Shown piece after piece: positions 16,302 to 24,725 of a stretch of 52,767 bases of DNA. Location: positions 1 through 52,767 of the forward strand of contig JBAZOY010000008.1 of assembly GCA_041648505.1 (NCBI GenBank). Reading direction: 5' to 3'. The translations under genes were made by a program, and so were the position numbers. The notes below the pieces were generated by a model. The model was not told where the DNA came from. It saw only the letters and a program-made list of their open reading frames with translations, and made no database searches. How positions within the stretch are numbered: the stretch's first letter is position 1; the number at the start of each line of letters is the position of its first letter. This stretch comes from JBAZOY01 sp041648505. Lineage in GTDB: Bacteria; Desulfobacterota; Syntrophia; Syntrophales; CG2-30-49-12.

Positions 16302-16697
16302 TTGGTTAAAGAAGATATAAATACGCAAAAAAGGGTTATTCTGTGCATTAATGCATTGCTGGAAAAGAAAGCTAGAGATGTGATCATTCTTAATGTGAAA
16401 GGGTTATCTAATTTTACCGACTATTTTGTTATATGCAGTGGGACCTCTGACAGGCAGGTACGGGCTCTTGCATCATCAATTCAGGAGAACTTGAAAAAGT
16501 CCGGTATTGTCCCCCTGGGGGTAGAGGGCGGAAATTCAGGAGTATGGGTTCTTATGGACTATGATGATTTGATCGTCCATATCTTTTACGAACCTGTCAG
16601 GGAATTTTACGATCTTGAGAGGCTATGGTCAGATGCTACTCAGATGAAGATCGGAGAAGATGTTACCAAATTAACCTCTCTTAATGAGGGGATGTAG
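16302..16697 (+). CDS. rsfS: ribosomal silencing factor
   Basis: The 131-residue protein of the RsfS/Iojap family binds L14 of the large ribosomal subunit and blocks subunit joining in slow growth. The family core is clear: LNVKGLSNFTDYFVICSGTS, then GVEGGNSGVWVLMDYDDLIVHIF, then FYDLERLWSDA. The start is a TTG preceded by a GGGGGG purine run; no ATG lies near. comF begins 2 bases after the stop. rsfS is often next to nadD elsewhere, but that gene is not here. Confidence 0.95.
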   Translation: MVKEDINTQKRVILCINALLEKKARDVIILNVKGLSNFTDYFVICSGTSDRQVRALASSIQENLKKSGIVPLGVEGGNSGVWVLMDYDDLIVHIFYEPVREFYDLERLWSDATQMKIGEDVTKLTSLNEGM

Positions 16698-16699
16698 TA

Positions 16700-17422
16700 T
16701 TGAAAAGTATCCTCACAAGTCTTGCTGATGTTATTTTCCCGCCCATGTGTGTGACGTGCGGAGTTGTACAGGGGCATGATGATGCCTTTAATTTCTGCCC
16801 TATCTGTTTTTCCAAAATAAATTTTATTCAATCGAATCTCTGCTCCCGTTGCGGGATTCCCTTTACCGGTGCCAAGGGGGGTGATCATTTTTGCAGTGAC
16901 TGTATCACTTCCGAGATGCACTTTTCGGTAGCCCGGGCCGTCGGACGGTATGAGACCGTACTTTTGGATGCTATCCACCGGTTTAAGTACAGGGGTAATA
17001 TTACTGTCGGAGAAATCCTGGGACGATTAATGGCAGAATTCGCATATCCTGCTGTTGATATCAAGAAATATTCGCTGATCATACCGGCTCCCCTGCACCC
17101 AAAAAGATTAAGAGAGCGGGGATTTAACCAGTCCGTCATCCTGGCCAGGGCGGTTTCGAAAAAGTTTTCTATCAAGTTAGACTTTACAACATTGAGGCGG
17201 CGGGTACACACAACACCACAGGTCAATCTGGGGAAAAAAGAGAGAGAGGCAAACGTACGGGGTGCTTTTGAGGTCGTAAGCGGGGGAAAAATAAGAAAAA
17301 AAAGGATTATTCTTGTAGATGATGTATATACTACGGGTAGCACGGTTAAGGAGTGTGCCCGTATATTGATGGAAAACAAGGCGGCAGAAGTGACCGTCCT
17401 TACCCTCGCCAGGGCTGTTTAA
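16700..17422 (+). CDS. comF: ComF family protein (phosphoribosyltransferase-like)
   Basis: The 240-residue protein has an N-terminal double zinc ribbon (CVTCGVV ... FCPICF ... CSRCGIPF ... FCSDC). A type I phosphoribosyltransferase domain follows, with the PRPP motif IILVDDVYTTGST near the C-terminus. ComF proteins take part in DNA uptake in competent bacteria, and in others (ComFC/GntX) have an uncertain role. The start is TTG, preceded by GAGGGG inside the end of rsfS. The 2-base gap to rsfS indicates an operon. No competence genes are nearby. Confidence 0.9.
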   Translation: MKSILTSLADVIFPPMCVTCGVVQGHDDAFNFCPICFSKINFIQSNLCSRCGIPFTGAKGGDHFCSDCITSEMHFSVARAVGRYETVLLDAIHRFKYRGNITVGEILGRLMAEFAYPAVDIKKYSLIIPAPLHPKRLRERGFNQSVILARAVSKKFSIKLDFTTLRRRVHTTPQVNLGKKEREANVRGAFEVVSGGKIRKKRIILVDDVYTTGSTVKECARILMENKAAEVTVLTLARAV

Positions 17423-17524
17423 TAAAAAAACTATACGAAGACGGGTAAAACGCAAGGTTAGGCCTTCACGCAATTTTCAAAGCCCTCGTTAAGTGAACAG
17501 TGTCGGAGTCAGGAAACAGAAGAT

Positions 17525-18007
17525 ATGAACAAGGTCTATTCGAAGGAAAAGTTGAAGGGGGAATTTGACCGACTTCGGAAAAAGGGTAAAAAGATAATCT
17601 TTACCAACGGCTGTTTCGATATTCTTCATGTGGGACATATCCGCTATCTTAAGGAGGCAAAGAAAAGAGGAGACATACTAATCGTTGCCGTTAACAGCGA
17701 TTCATCCGTCAGGTCTATCAAAGGTAATCAAAGACCTATTAATCATGAGGATGACAGGGCCGAGATGGTGGCATCTCTTGAATCTGTTGATTATGTTACT
17801 ATTTTTCATGAATTAACCCCCCTTGAGTTGATTGAATATCTTCAACCGGATATAATTGTAAAGGGAAGGGGTTGGGTGGAAGAGGATGTAGTGGGTCGTG
17901 AATCAGTTAAAAAGTGGGGCGGTACGGTCTTTATTGCTCCTAATGTTGGCGAAGCATCGACCTCAGGCAATATTGAAAAAATAATAAAAGTTTACGGTAA
18001 GGAATGA
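17525..18007 (+). CDS. rfaE2: D-glycero-beta-D-manno-heptose 1-phosphate adenylyltransferase
   Basis: The 160-residue nucleotidyltransferase corresponds to the C-terminal half of HldE, here as a stand-alone protein. It makes ADP-heptose for the inner core of lipopolysaccharide, which marks the cell as Gram-negative. The nucleotidyltransferase signature is NGCFDILHVGHIRYL, followed by GNQRPINHEDDRAEM and STSGNIEKI. In the region where the family has GGD(Y), this protein has KGRGWVEEDVVG, a small variation. The kinase half (rfaE1/hldA) is not in the window. The ATG is preceded by AGGA at a slightly long spacing. Confidence 0.92.
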   Translation: MNKVYSKEKLKGEFDRLRKKGKKIIFTNGCFDILHVGHIRYLKEAKKRGDILIVAVNSDSSVRSIKGNQRPINHEDDRAEMVASLESVDYVTIFHELTPLELIEYLQPDIIVKGRGWVEEDVVGRESVKKWGGTVFIAPNVGEASTSGNIEKIIKVYGKE

Positions 18008-18071
18008 TCGAGGAAACAAGAAAGGGCACTGGAACACTTAGATGCAAAGACTTGTTAAGAGTAAAAACGTA

Positions 18072-18099
18072 TTGACAAATCGTGTGGATCAAGTAGAAA
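18072..18099 (+). promoter_or_regulatory. possible promoter of the dksA-like gene
   Basis: TTGACA (18072-18077), a 16-base spacer and TAGAAA (18094-18099), about 170 bases before the dksA-like start. The -35 box is perfect and the -10 box weak. Confidence 0.35.
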
Positions 18100-18267
18100 A
18101 ACATAAATCGGATGTTCAGCAGTTTGGGAAAATAGATATTTGGTAAGCTTAGTGCTTCAGTTCCCCTAAAGCAGCTACATTTTTTTCTTTACAAAAAAGT
18201 GTTCTTTATGTATCTTGAATATCAAGAGCTTTTATTAGTGTTACTCGCATGAAGCGGAAAGTTGGAC

Positions 18268-18630
18268 ATGAAACCTGAAAAATTAAAATTCTTCAGATAT
18301 CTGCTGATAAGTAAAATCAATGAGTTCCTGGGTGAAGCCGAAAAAACCGTCTCCGAAATGACAGATGGGAAGGACAATTTTCCTGATCCAGCTGACAGGG
18401 CATCTCTGGAATCGGACAGGAATTTTGAGCTTCGGATAAGGGATAGAGAGAGAAAATTGATCTTGAAGATGCGAGAGGCTATTAAGCGTATTGATGACGG
18501 CATTTTTGGCGTATGCGAGATTTGTGGTGGATCTATATCTGAAAAAAGGCTGAAAGCAAGGCCTGTAACTACTCAGTGTATAGATTGTAAAACAAACCAG
18601 GAAAAGATCGAAAAGCAAAAAGGGGAATAG
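18268..18630 (+). CDS. DksA/TraR family zinc-finger protein
   Basis: About 120 residues with the DksA plan. The N-terminal helix leads to a coiled-coil hairpin whose tip carries acidic residues (DPADRASLESDRN), followed by a C4 zinc finger (CEICGGSI ... TTQCIDC). DksA-type proteins enter the RNA polymerase secondary channel and tune transcription with ppGpp. It is shorter than E. coli DksA (151) and lacks some N-terminal sequence. The ATG at 18268 is used; an in-frame TTG lies two codons earlier. The ribosome binding site is weak (GCGGAAAG). Confidence 0.88.
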   Translation: MKPEKLKFFRYLLISKINEFLGEAEKTVSEMTDGKDNFPDPADRASLESDRNFELRIRDRERKLILKMREAIKRIDDGIFGVCEICGGSISEKRLKARPVTTQCIDCKTNQEKIEKQKGE

Positions 18631-18771
18631 ATGCCCAGCATAACGCCTCAAATTGGTAACCACCCAGTTCATCAGCAAACAAACATCAGCAAAAGGAACA
18701 ATACCACAAAGCGCCGTGCGGGGAGTCACCTGGTCCGCCAGATTTTTGCCGGACGCAGGGTTTGCTACTGA
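18631..18771 (+). CDS. possible 46-residue basic peptide directly after the dksA-like gene
   Basis: An ATG immediately follows the dksA-like stop, with AAAAAGGGG upstream, and opens a 46-codon frame ending in RQIFAGRRVCY. It is very rich in Asn, Gln, His, Lys and Arg and has no family resemblance. It may be a real small protein coupled to the upstream gene, or chance. Confidence 0.25.
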   Translation: MPSITPQIGNHPVHQQTNISKRNNTTKRRAGSHLVRQIFAGRRVCY

Positions 18772-18863
18772 AAGCGACCCTTTCTGAGGCGCATCCCGTA
18801 AAGAATCTTATCCAAAATTTCTCTTCAAGAAAAACGCATCATTAAAAAAAGAGACAAAACACG

Positions 18864-21299
18864 ATGTTTGTAAGGGTTGCTATTAATATCCCATCGTATA
18901 ACACATTTTTATATAGTGTTCCCGAATTGCTGGAAAAGGAAATTGCTACGGGTGTAATGGTCTTTGTCTCCTTTGGGAAAAGAAAACTGACTGGCTACGT
19001 TATAGAAACAACATCCTCTGTGACATGTGAAGATATTGATGTTAAGGATATTATAGCTATATCAGATTGTGAGCCGCTTTTTAATGAAGCTGACCTGAGG
19101 TTTTACCAATGGGTGTCCCGTTACTATATCCATCCTGTCGGTAAAGCACTGGCCGATATACTGCCCGGAGGGAGGGAGCAAAAAAGCATCAGATGGATAT
19201 CCCTTTCTAAAGACGTAAGGGAGAATACCGGTGAAGAGGGTTTATCCACCTTACAGGGGGCAATCTTGGAGACATTGGATCATTTCCCCTCTGGCCTTTC
19301 CCTGGCGCGGCTAAAAGAGATAACTGGCGGAAAGGACATGAGGTATTGCATCAAAGCCCTTGGTGCCAAAGGACTTATCGTAGTGGAGGACAGGCTCAGG
19401 CAACCTGAAGTAATTCTTAAAAAAGAAAAGATAGTCACACTGAACATGGAAAACATATCCTCCACGAAACTAACGGAGAAACAGGGCAAGCTGATCGATT
19501 TTCTCGGATTGCACGGCAGTTCTTCTCTCTCCACTATCCGGCAAAATTTTAAGAATGTTTCTTCTTTTTTAAGGGGTATGGAGAAAAAGAAACTCATATT
19601 TGTATCCGAACAAGAGGTTTGCCGAACTGTCGGTGTGACCTCTGAGATCGGTAAAGACAAGAAAGTCATTACCCTGAACGAAAATCAAAAATCAGCTCTC
19701 GAGGAGATCATAAACGGTCTATCATCCGGCCAATTTTCAACCTATCTCCTTCACGGCGTAACAGGAAGTGGCAAAACGGAGGTGTATCTCAATGCTATGG
19801 AAGAAGCCATACGTCTGAATGGCGGGGTAATTTTCCTTGTTCCGGAAATAGCTCTTACACCTCAACTGGTAAGACGTCTGAACGAAAGGTTTCAGGACCA
19901 GGAAATAGCTCTACTTCATAGTGGCATATCGAGGAAAATTCGGTACGAACAGTGGCGGCGAATACAACGGGGAGAGATTAGGATAGTTGCAGGCGCTCGT
20001 TCAGCCGTATTCGCGCCGGTTAGGAATTTAAAATTGATCATTATTGATGAAGAGCATGATACTTCTTATAAACAGGAGGAACGGACGAGATACAATGCTC
20101 GTGATCTGGCCATAGTAAAGGCGAAAAACAATTCTGCCGTTGTTGTGCTGGGGTCTGCTACACCGGAAGTCCAGAGTTATTTTAACGCGAGGGAGAAAAA
20201 ATATCACTATCTTTCATTGCCTGAAAGGGTGGAGAATAGACCGCTACCAAAGGTAGAGATCGTTGATATGAGGGGCGAAAGGGATAAAAGTGGAAAAGTG
20301 CCCATCCTGTCCCAATCCTTGAAAGAGGCGATTCATGATACTATACAAGCAGGAAAACAGACACTCTTGTTTTTGAACAGACGGGGATACAGCAGCTTTA
20401 TGCTGTGTCTCGATTGTGGTTATGTCTTCAAATGTCAGAATTGCGCTGTATCTATGACATATCATGCCTACAATGGATTTCTAAAATGCCATTACTGTGA
20501 TTGTACCATAAAGGCCCCTCCACTGTGCAATGGTTGTCATGGTAGCAGTGTATTTAGTTACGGTGTAGGAACAGAAAGAGTGGAAGAGGAGGTAAAGAAG
20601 CTTTTTCCTCAAGCCCGGGTCGGAAGAATGGATAGTGATACTACTACCCGGAAGGGTTCTTGCGAGAGGATTCTTGAGGACCTCTACAGGCAGGAAATAG
20701 ATATTCTTATCGGGACACAGATGATCACCAAGGGGCATGACTTTCCGGCGATTACACTTGTTGGTGTTATCTCGGCCGATACTTCCCTGAATATTCCGGA
20801 TTTCAGGGCTGGGGAAAGGACCTTTCAGCTCCTGACCCAGGTTTCGGGAAGGGGAGGGAGAGGAGATTCTCCTGCCAGAGTGATTATTCAGACCTTCAAT
20901 CCTGGCCATTATGCCATCAGAAGAGCAAAGGAGCATGATTATACAGGATTTTACGAAGACGAACTTCCTCTTAGGGAATCTCTCCGGTATCCGCCCTTCT
21001 CCCGCATCATTGCCATGCACATCCAGAGTGCAAAAAAAGAGCAGGGTATGAAGGGTATAGAAAATATCAGGAAAGAAATAAGAAATCTTTGCAAGAACAA
21101 CACTGCAGCGGGGGAAATAGAGATCATTGGCCCGGCAGAGGCTCCCATAGCCAGGATAAGGGGAAAATACCGGTGGCAACTTCTTCTGAAAGGTAAGGAT
21201 ATAGGGATACTTCATGCTCTGACTAAGGATCTTCTGACAAGGTCTATGAGAAGCGGTTTAGATATCAAGGTAGATGTGGATCCGGTAAACTTTATGTAA
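18864..21299 (+). CDS. priA: primosomal protein N' (replication restart helicase)
   Basis: The 811-residue protein has all PriA parts. The N-terminal DNA-binding domain is followed by helicase motif I GVTGSGKTEVY and motif II IIDEEHDTSYKQEE. The cysteine-rich zinc module has CLDCGYVFKCQNC and LKCHYCDCTIKAPPLCNGC. The C-terminal helicase half contains GTQMITKGHDFPAITLVG and QVSGRGGR. PriA reloads the replisome at stalled forks. It is transcribed with the rfaE2/dksA-like side but after a 230-base gap. A 17-bp inverted repeat starts at the base after the stop. Confidence 0.97.
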   Translation: MFVRVAINIPSYNTFLYSVPELLEKEIATGVMVFVSFGKRKLTGYVIETTSSVTCEDIDVKDIIAISDCEPLFNEADLRFYQWVSRYYIHPVGKALADILPGGREQKSIRWISLSKDVRENTGEEGLSTLQGAILETLDHFPSGLSLARLKEITGGKDMRYCIKALGAKGLIVVEDRLRQPEVILKKEKIVTLNMENISSTKLTEKQGKLIDFLGLHGSSSLSTIRQNFKNVSSFLRGMEKKKLIFVSEQEVCRTVGVTSEIGKDKKVITLNENQKSALEEIINGLSSGQFSTYLLHGVTGSGKTEVYLNAMEEAIRLNGGVIFLVPEIALTPQLVRRLNERFQDQEIALLHSGISRKIRYEQWRRIQRGEIRIVAGARSAVFAPVRNLKLIIIDEEHDTSYKQEERTRYNARDLAIVKAKNNSAVVVLGSATPEVQSYFNAREKKYHYLSLPERVENRPLPKVEIVDMRGERDKSGKVPILSQSLKEAIHDTIQAGKQTLLFLNRRGYSSFMLCLDCGYVFKCQNCAVSMTYHAYNGFLKCHYCDCTIKAPPLCNGCHGSSVFSYGVGTERVEEEVKKLFPQARVGRMDSDTTTRKGSCERILEDLYRQEIDILIGTQMITKGHDFPAITLVGVISADTSLNIPDFRAGERTFQLLTQVSGRGGRGDSPARVIIQTFNPGHYAIRRAKEHDYTGFYEDELPLRESLRYPPFSRIIAMHIQSAKKEQGMKGIENIRKEIRNLCKNNTAAGEIEIIGPAEAPIARIRGKYRWQLLLKGKDIGILHALTKDLLTRSMRSGLDIKVDVDPVNFM

Positions 21300-21375
21300 T
21301 TCCGATTTTAAATCAAAGCGCTATCTTCGTTGGCATTGTCATCGGCTTGATTTCATCGTTGATTTAAAATCGGAA
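21300..21375. repeat. perfect 17-bp inverted repeat after priA
   Basis: TTCCGATTTTAAATCAA (21300-21316) and TTGATTTAAAATCGGAA (21359-21375) flank 42 bases. The arms are AT-rich, there is no T-run, and the left arm begins right after the priA stop codon. It could stabilise the mRNA 3' end or be a miniature element. Confidence 0.6.
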
Positions 21376-21382
21376 TAAAATA

Positions 21383-21570
21383 GAGACCTCTGTAAAATAG
21401 TGAAAATTGGATTCAGAAGGCGCGAATTAAAGATTTTTCGGGGGGGTACCTAGCCGTCACAGCGCAGCGCCGGTAAAGGCAATGTTTGAGTGCATAAGCG
21501 CGAGTTTTGCCTTTGCAGCAAAGCGAGACGTGCATGGTCAAAAAATCTTTTTGAATGCCGATAGATAAAA
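21383..21570 (+). repeat. dispersed palindromic repeat, copy C
   Basis: A full-length copy beginning GAGACCTCTGTAAAATAGTG, with AAAATTGGATTC and AAAGATTTTTCGGG in the left arm. The inner hairpin is AAAGGCAA / TTGCCTTT. The right arm has GAGACGTGCATGGTC, AAAAATCTTTTTGA and CGATAGATAAAATTTT. It lies between priA and rsmB. Confidence 0.75.
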
Positions 21571-21591
21571 TTTTTAAAGTTCTTGTTGTCT

Positions 21592-22974
21592 ATGAAAAAA
21601 ACACCGCGGGTTATTGCCGTTGAAATCTTGAACCGTATCGAGGAAACCGATGCCTTTGCCGAACCTTTGTTGGATGCCTTTCTTTCTCGTCGCCTTACCA
21701 ATCTCCATGATAAAAGACTCCTTACCAACATTGTCTATGGCACCCTGAGAATGAGGGGTAACTTAGACTGGATTATAAGACAGATCTACCGGGGTAATCT
21801 GACAGATATGAAGGCAGGTATAAAAAATATTCTGAGAACGGGGCTATACCAGGCCATGTTCACCGACAGAATTCCGGACTTTGCCATTGTGGATGAGGCC
21901 GTTAAAATAACCAAAAATTTATATCCGGCAAACTCAGGGCTGGTAAATGCTGTTTTGAGAAATGCCATCCGTAAAAGAAGTGAAATCGTATACCCGCGAT
22001 TGGAGGATGCACCACTGCTTCACATTTCCATTGTTTATTCCCACCCCCTGTGGCTGGTGGAGAGATGGGTGGAAATGTTCGGCATTGACCGGACCATCTC
22101 GATCTGCAAGGCAAACAACGAGATACCGCCTCTTACCTTGAGGGTAAACAGATGGAAAACAACACGGGAAGAGGTGGTCAAAAAAATGCGCCATGACGGG
22201 TTTAACGTAAGAACAACAGATTTTTCCCCTCATGGAGTAGTACTGATAAATCCCGCTGTACCGCCAAGGGAAATACCATATTATCAAATGGGGTATGTCT
22301 CTGTACAGGATGAGGCTTCCCAGTTGATTGCCCATCTCGTCAATCCGAGACAGGGAGAAAATGTACTCGATATCTGTGCCGGCGCAGGGGGAAAGACCTG
22401 TCATCTTGCCGAAATTATGGGTAATCAGGGTAACATACTGGCCCTTGATATAAGTGCCCAAAAGATGGAATCGCTGAAGAATACGGCAAAAAGATTGGGG
22501 ATTACCATACTGGAAACCTTTGCAGGTGATGCTACTCGTAATTTGGGAAGTACCTTACGGAGGGAATTTGACAGAGTTCTCGTTGATGCACCCTGTTCAT
22601 GTCTCGGTACTTTAAGGAGAAATCCGGAAATAAAATGGCGGCTCTCCTCCGAAGAGCTTAAAAGCTTTGCTTATCTTCAGAAAAAATTATTAGACAGTGC
22701 TTCCTCTTACGTTAAAAAAGGGGGGACTCTAATCTATAGCACTTGTACCATCATGTCTGAGGAAAATGAAGATGTCGTCGAGGATTTTCTTCGGCAGCAT
22801 AAAAATTTTCGCTGCCTGCAGCCACCGGGCGTGATTGACAGTCAAATGGTTGATGATAAAGGATTTTTCAAAACCGATTCGCACCGCCACGGGACAGACG
22901 GGTTTTTTGCCGCCATACTTGAAAAAACGAGTGACAGGATAATTAGCGGGCAAGAGGGGAACGAATTAAATTGA
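21592..22974 (+). CDS. rsmB: 16S rRNA (cytosine-C5) methyltransferase
   Basis: About 460 residues. An N-terminal NusB-like RNA-binding domain (PRVIAVEILNRIEETDAFAE ... LLTNIVYGTLR) is followed by the SAM-dependent methyltransferase domain: DICAGAGGKTCHLAE for SAM, DAPCSCLGTLRRNPEIKW with one catalytic cysteine and IYSTCTI with the second. It methylates C967 of 16S rRNA (E. coli numbering). The ATG at 21592 is preferred; the frame also has TTG codons nine bases earlier, and no strong ribosome binding site is visible. The gene sits just after copy C of the dispersed repeat. Confidence 0.94.
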   Translation: MKKTPRVIAVEILNRIEETDAFAEPLLDAFLSRRLTNLHDKRLLTNIVYGTLRMRGNLDWIIRQIYRGNLTDMKAGIKNILRTGLYQAMFTDRIPDFAIVDEAVKITKNLYPANSGLVNAVLRNAIRKRSEIVYPRLEDAPLLHISIVYSHPLWLVERWVEMFGIDRTISICKANNEIPPLTLRVNRWKTTREEVVKKMRHDGFNVRTTDFSPHGVVLINPAVPPREIPYYQMGYVSVQDEASQLIAHLVNPRQGENVLDICAGAGGKTCHLAEIMGNQGNILALDISAQKMESLKNTAKRLGITILETFAGDATRNLGSTLRREFDRVLVDAPCSCLGTLRRNPEIKWRLSSEELKSFAYLQKKLLDSASSYVKKGGTLIYSTCTIMSEENEDVVEDFLRQHKNFRCLQPPGVIDSQMVDDKGFFKTDSHRHGTDGFFAAILEKTSDRIISGQEGNELN

Positions 22975-23082
22975 CGCAAAAGCTCTAAAGTGATAAAGGC
23001 AGAAAATTCACGAGAAACTCTTAGTAATTTTTCTTGATTTCCAGTTCTTGAAATCTGGTTTTCGCCTCAAACGGAGGGTGGT

Positions 23083-23712
23083 ATGTTCTTGGAACAAATG
23101 GAAGTCGGTCAGATGGCAGTATTTGCGTACATTGTCGGTGACCGGAAAAGCGGGGAGGGGTTGGTCATTGATCCAGCGGCAGATGCTGACAATATCATTG
23201 CCACAGCTGAGAAAAATAATATTAAAATCAAATATATCGTTAACACCCACGGCCATGTGGATCATATATCGGGCAACGCGCAAATGAAGGCAAAGACAGG
23301 AGCATCGATTGTTGTTCATGAGGGTGACATCCAAATGCTTGTCTCCACGCCACCCGCGGTTCTCGCGATGTTTGGGGCACAGCAGTCTCCGCCGGCTGAT
23401 GTTATCGTCAAAGAAGGAGATTATATCACAGTGGGAAAGGTTTCCTTGAAGGTCATTCATACCCCCGGGCACTCAGCGGGAGGTATTGCCCTCTACACAG
23501 AGGGGTATGTATTCACCGGTGATACTCTTTTTGTGGAGGCCGTGGGAAGAACAGATCTCCCAGGAGGTTCATGGGACGTGATGTTTCGTTCCATACATGA
23601 CAAACTGCTTACACTGCCTGATGACACGATAGTGCTGCCGGGACATAACTATGGGAGAATGCCGACCTCAACAATTGCCCATGAGAAAAAATATAACCCC
23701 TTTTTAAGATAA
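23083..23712 (+). CDS. MBL-fold metallohydrolase (glyoxalase II-like)
   Basis: A 209-residue metallo-beta-lactamase-fold hydrolase with THGHVDH (H56, H58, D60, H61), IHTPGHSAGGIA, FTGDTLF and LPGHNYG, so all metal ligands for a two-metal site are present. It is in the YcbL/GloB-like group that hydrolyses thioesters or related bonds; the substrate is unknown. GGAGGGTGGT lies just before the ATG. purC follows 16 bases after the stop, so they are likely transcribed together. Confidence 0.9.
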   Translation: MFLEQMEVGQMAVFAYIVGDRKSGEGLVIDPAADADNIIATAEKNNIKIKYIVNTHGHVDHISGNAQMKAKTGASIVVHEGDIQMLVSTPPAVLAMFGAQQSPPADVIVKEGDYITVGKVSLKVIHTPGHSAGGIALYTEGYVFTGDTLFVEAVGRTDLPGGSWDVMFRSIHDKLLTLPDDTIVLPGHNYGRMPTSTIAHEKKYNPFLR

Positions 23713-23728
23713 AAAAACAGGAGATGGG

Positions 23729-24625
23729 ATGGGTAAACCAGCGCTGATGAAAACAGACTTTAAAGGGTTAAAATTGTCCCATGTGGGAAAGGTTCGTGAT
23801 ATTTACGAATTAGACCCTTACCTCCTTATTGTGGTGACCGACAGGATTTCCGCCTTCGACGTTATTATGGAGAACCCCATTCCGGGAAAAGGAGAGATTC
23901 TTACCAGTATGTCTGTCTTCTGGTTTAAAGAGATGGCTGATATCATTGAAAATCACATTGTTTCCGTGGATCCTCTCGAATTTCCCGACCAATGCGCTCC
24001 TTACAGGGAGGAGTTGCAGGGGAGAAGCATGCTGGTAAAAAAAGCAAAGCCTATCCTTGTAGAATGTGTAGTGAGGGGATACCTGAGCGGCTCAGCTTGG
24101 AAAGATTATTGTCGGAGTAAAACCGTTTCCGGTCTCAGGCTTCCTGATGGATTAAAGGAATCTGCCAAGCTCCCCGAGCCGCTTTTTACCCCTTCCAACA
24201 AGGCCCCGGAGGGGGAGCATGATATTCCAATTACCAGAGATGATATGGAAAACCTTATCGGTTATGAGCTTACAAAGAGGATCATGGAAACCAGTTTGTC
24301 TATCTATGACCGGGCAACAAAGATTGCAGGTGAAGCGGGGATTATCATTGCAGATACCAAGATGGAAATGGGCCTTATAGGGGATGAATTGATTCTGATT
24401 GATGAACTCCTCACTCCTGATTCTTCAAGATTCTGGCCCCGGGACGATTATGAGGAGGGAAGGGCACAGAAAAGTTTCGACAAACAGTTCCTAAGGGACT
24501 ATCTTTTGTCTATTAACTGGGACCAGAAACCGCCTGCCCCGGAACTTCCTGATGAAGTTATTGAAAAGACTATGGGAAAATACAAGGAAGCCCTGAATCG
24601 CCTCGTGAAGTTTCCAGTCAAATAG
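23729..24625 (+). CDS. purC: phosphoribosylaminoimidazole-succinocarboxamide synthase
   Basis: SAICAR synthetase joins aspartate to CAIR in purine synthesis. At 298 residues it is the longer, eukaryote/proteobacterial-type form. Recognisable stretches are GKVRDIYEL, VTDRISAFDVIMENPIPGKG, VECVVRGYLSGSAWKDY, EGEHDIPITRDDM, ELILIDELLTPDSSRFWP and SFDKQFLRDYL. GGAGATGG precedes the ATG. purF and carB are elsewhere in the window on the other strand, so purine genes are scattered. Confidence 0.97.
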   Translation: MGKPALMKTDFKGLKLSHVGKVRDIYELDPYLLIVVTDRISAFDVIMENPIPGKGEILTSMSVFWFKEMADIIENHIVSVDPLEFPDQCAPYREELQGRSMLVKKAKPILVECVVRGYLSGSAWKDYCRSKTVSGLRLPDGLKESAKLPEPLFTPSNKAPEGEHDIPITRDDMENLIGYELTKRIMETSLSIYDRATKIAGEAGIIIADTKMEMGLIGDELILIDELLTPDSSRFWPRDDYEEGRAQKSFDKQFLRDYLLSINWDQKPPAPELPDEVIEKTMGKYKEALNRLVKFPVK

Positions 24626-24725
24626 GTAAAACTTTGCTCTTCATGCTTTTGAAGGGCTTTTAAACAGCACTGTGCTGGAAAGGAACAGGGGGAATCAATG
24701 CTGTGGAAGGAAATAAGGAAGTTGT

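Noticed and set aside
20481..21215. A 244-codon minus-strand frame inside priA
   Set aside because: It lies fully antisense to a clear priA, has no ribosome binding site and no protein-like pattern; a shadow frame.
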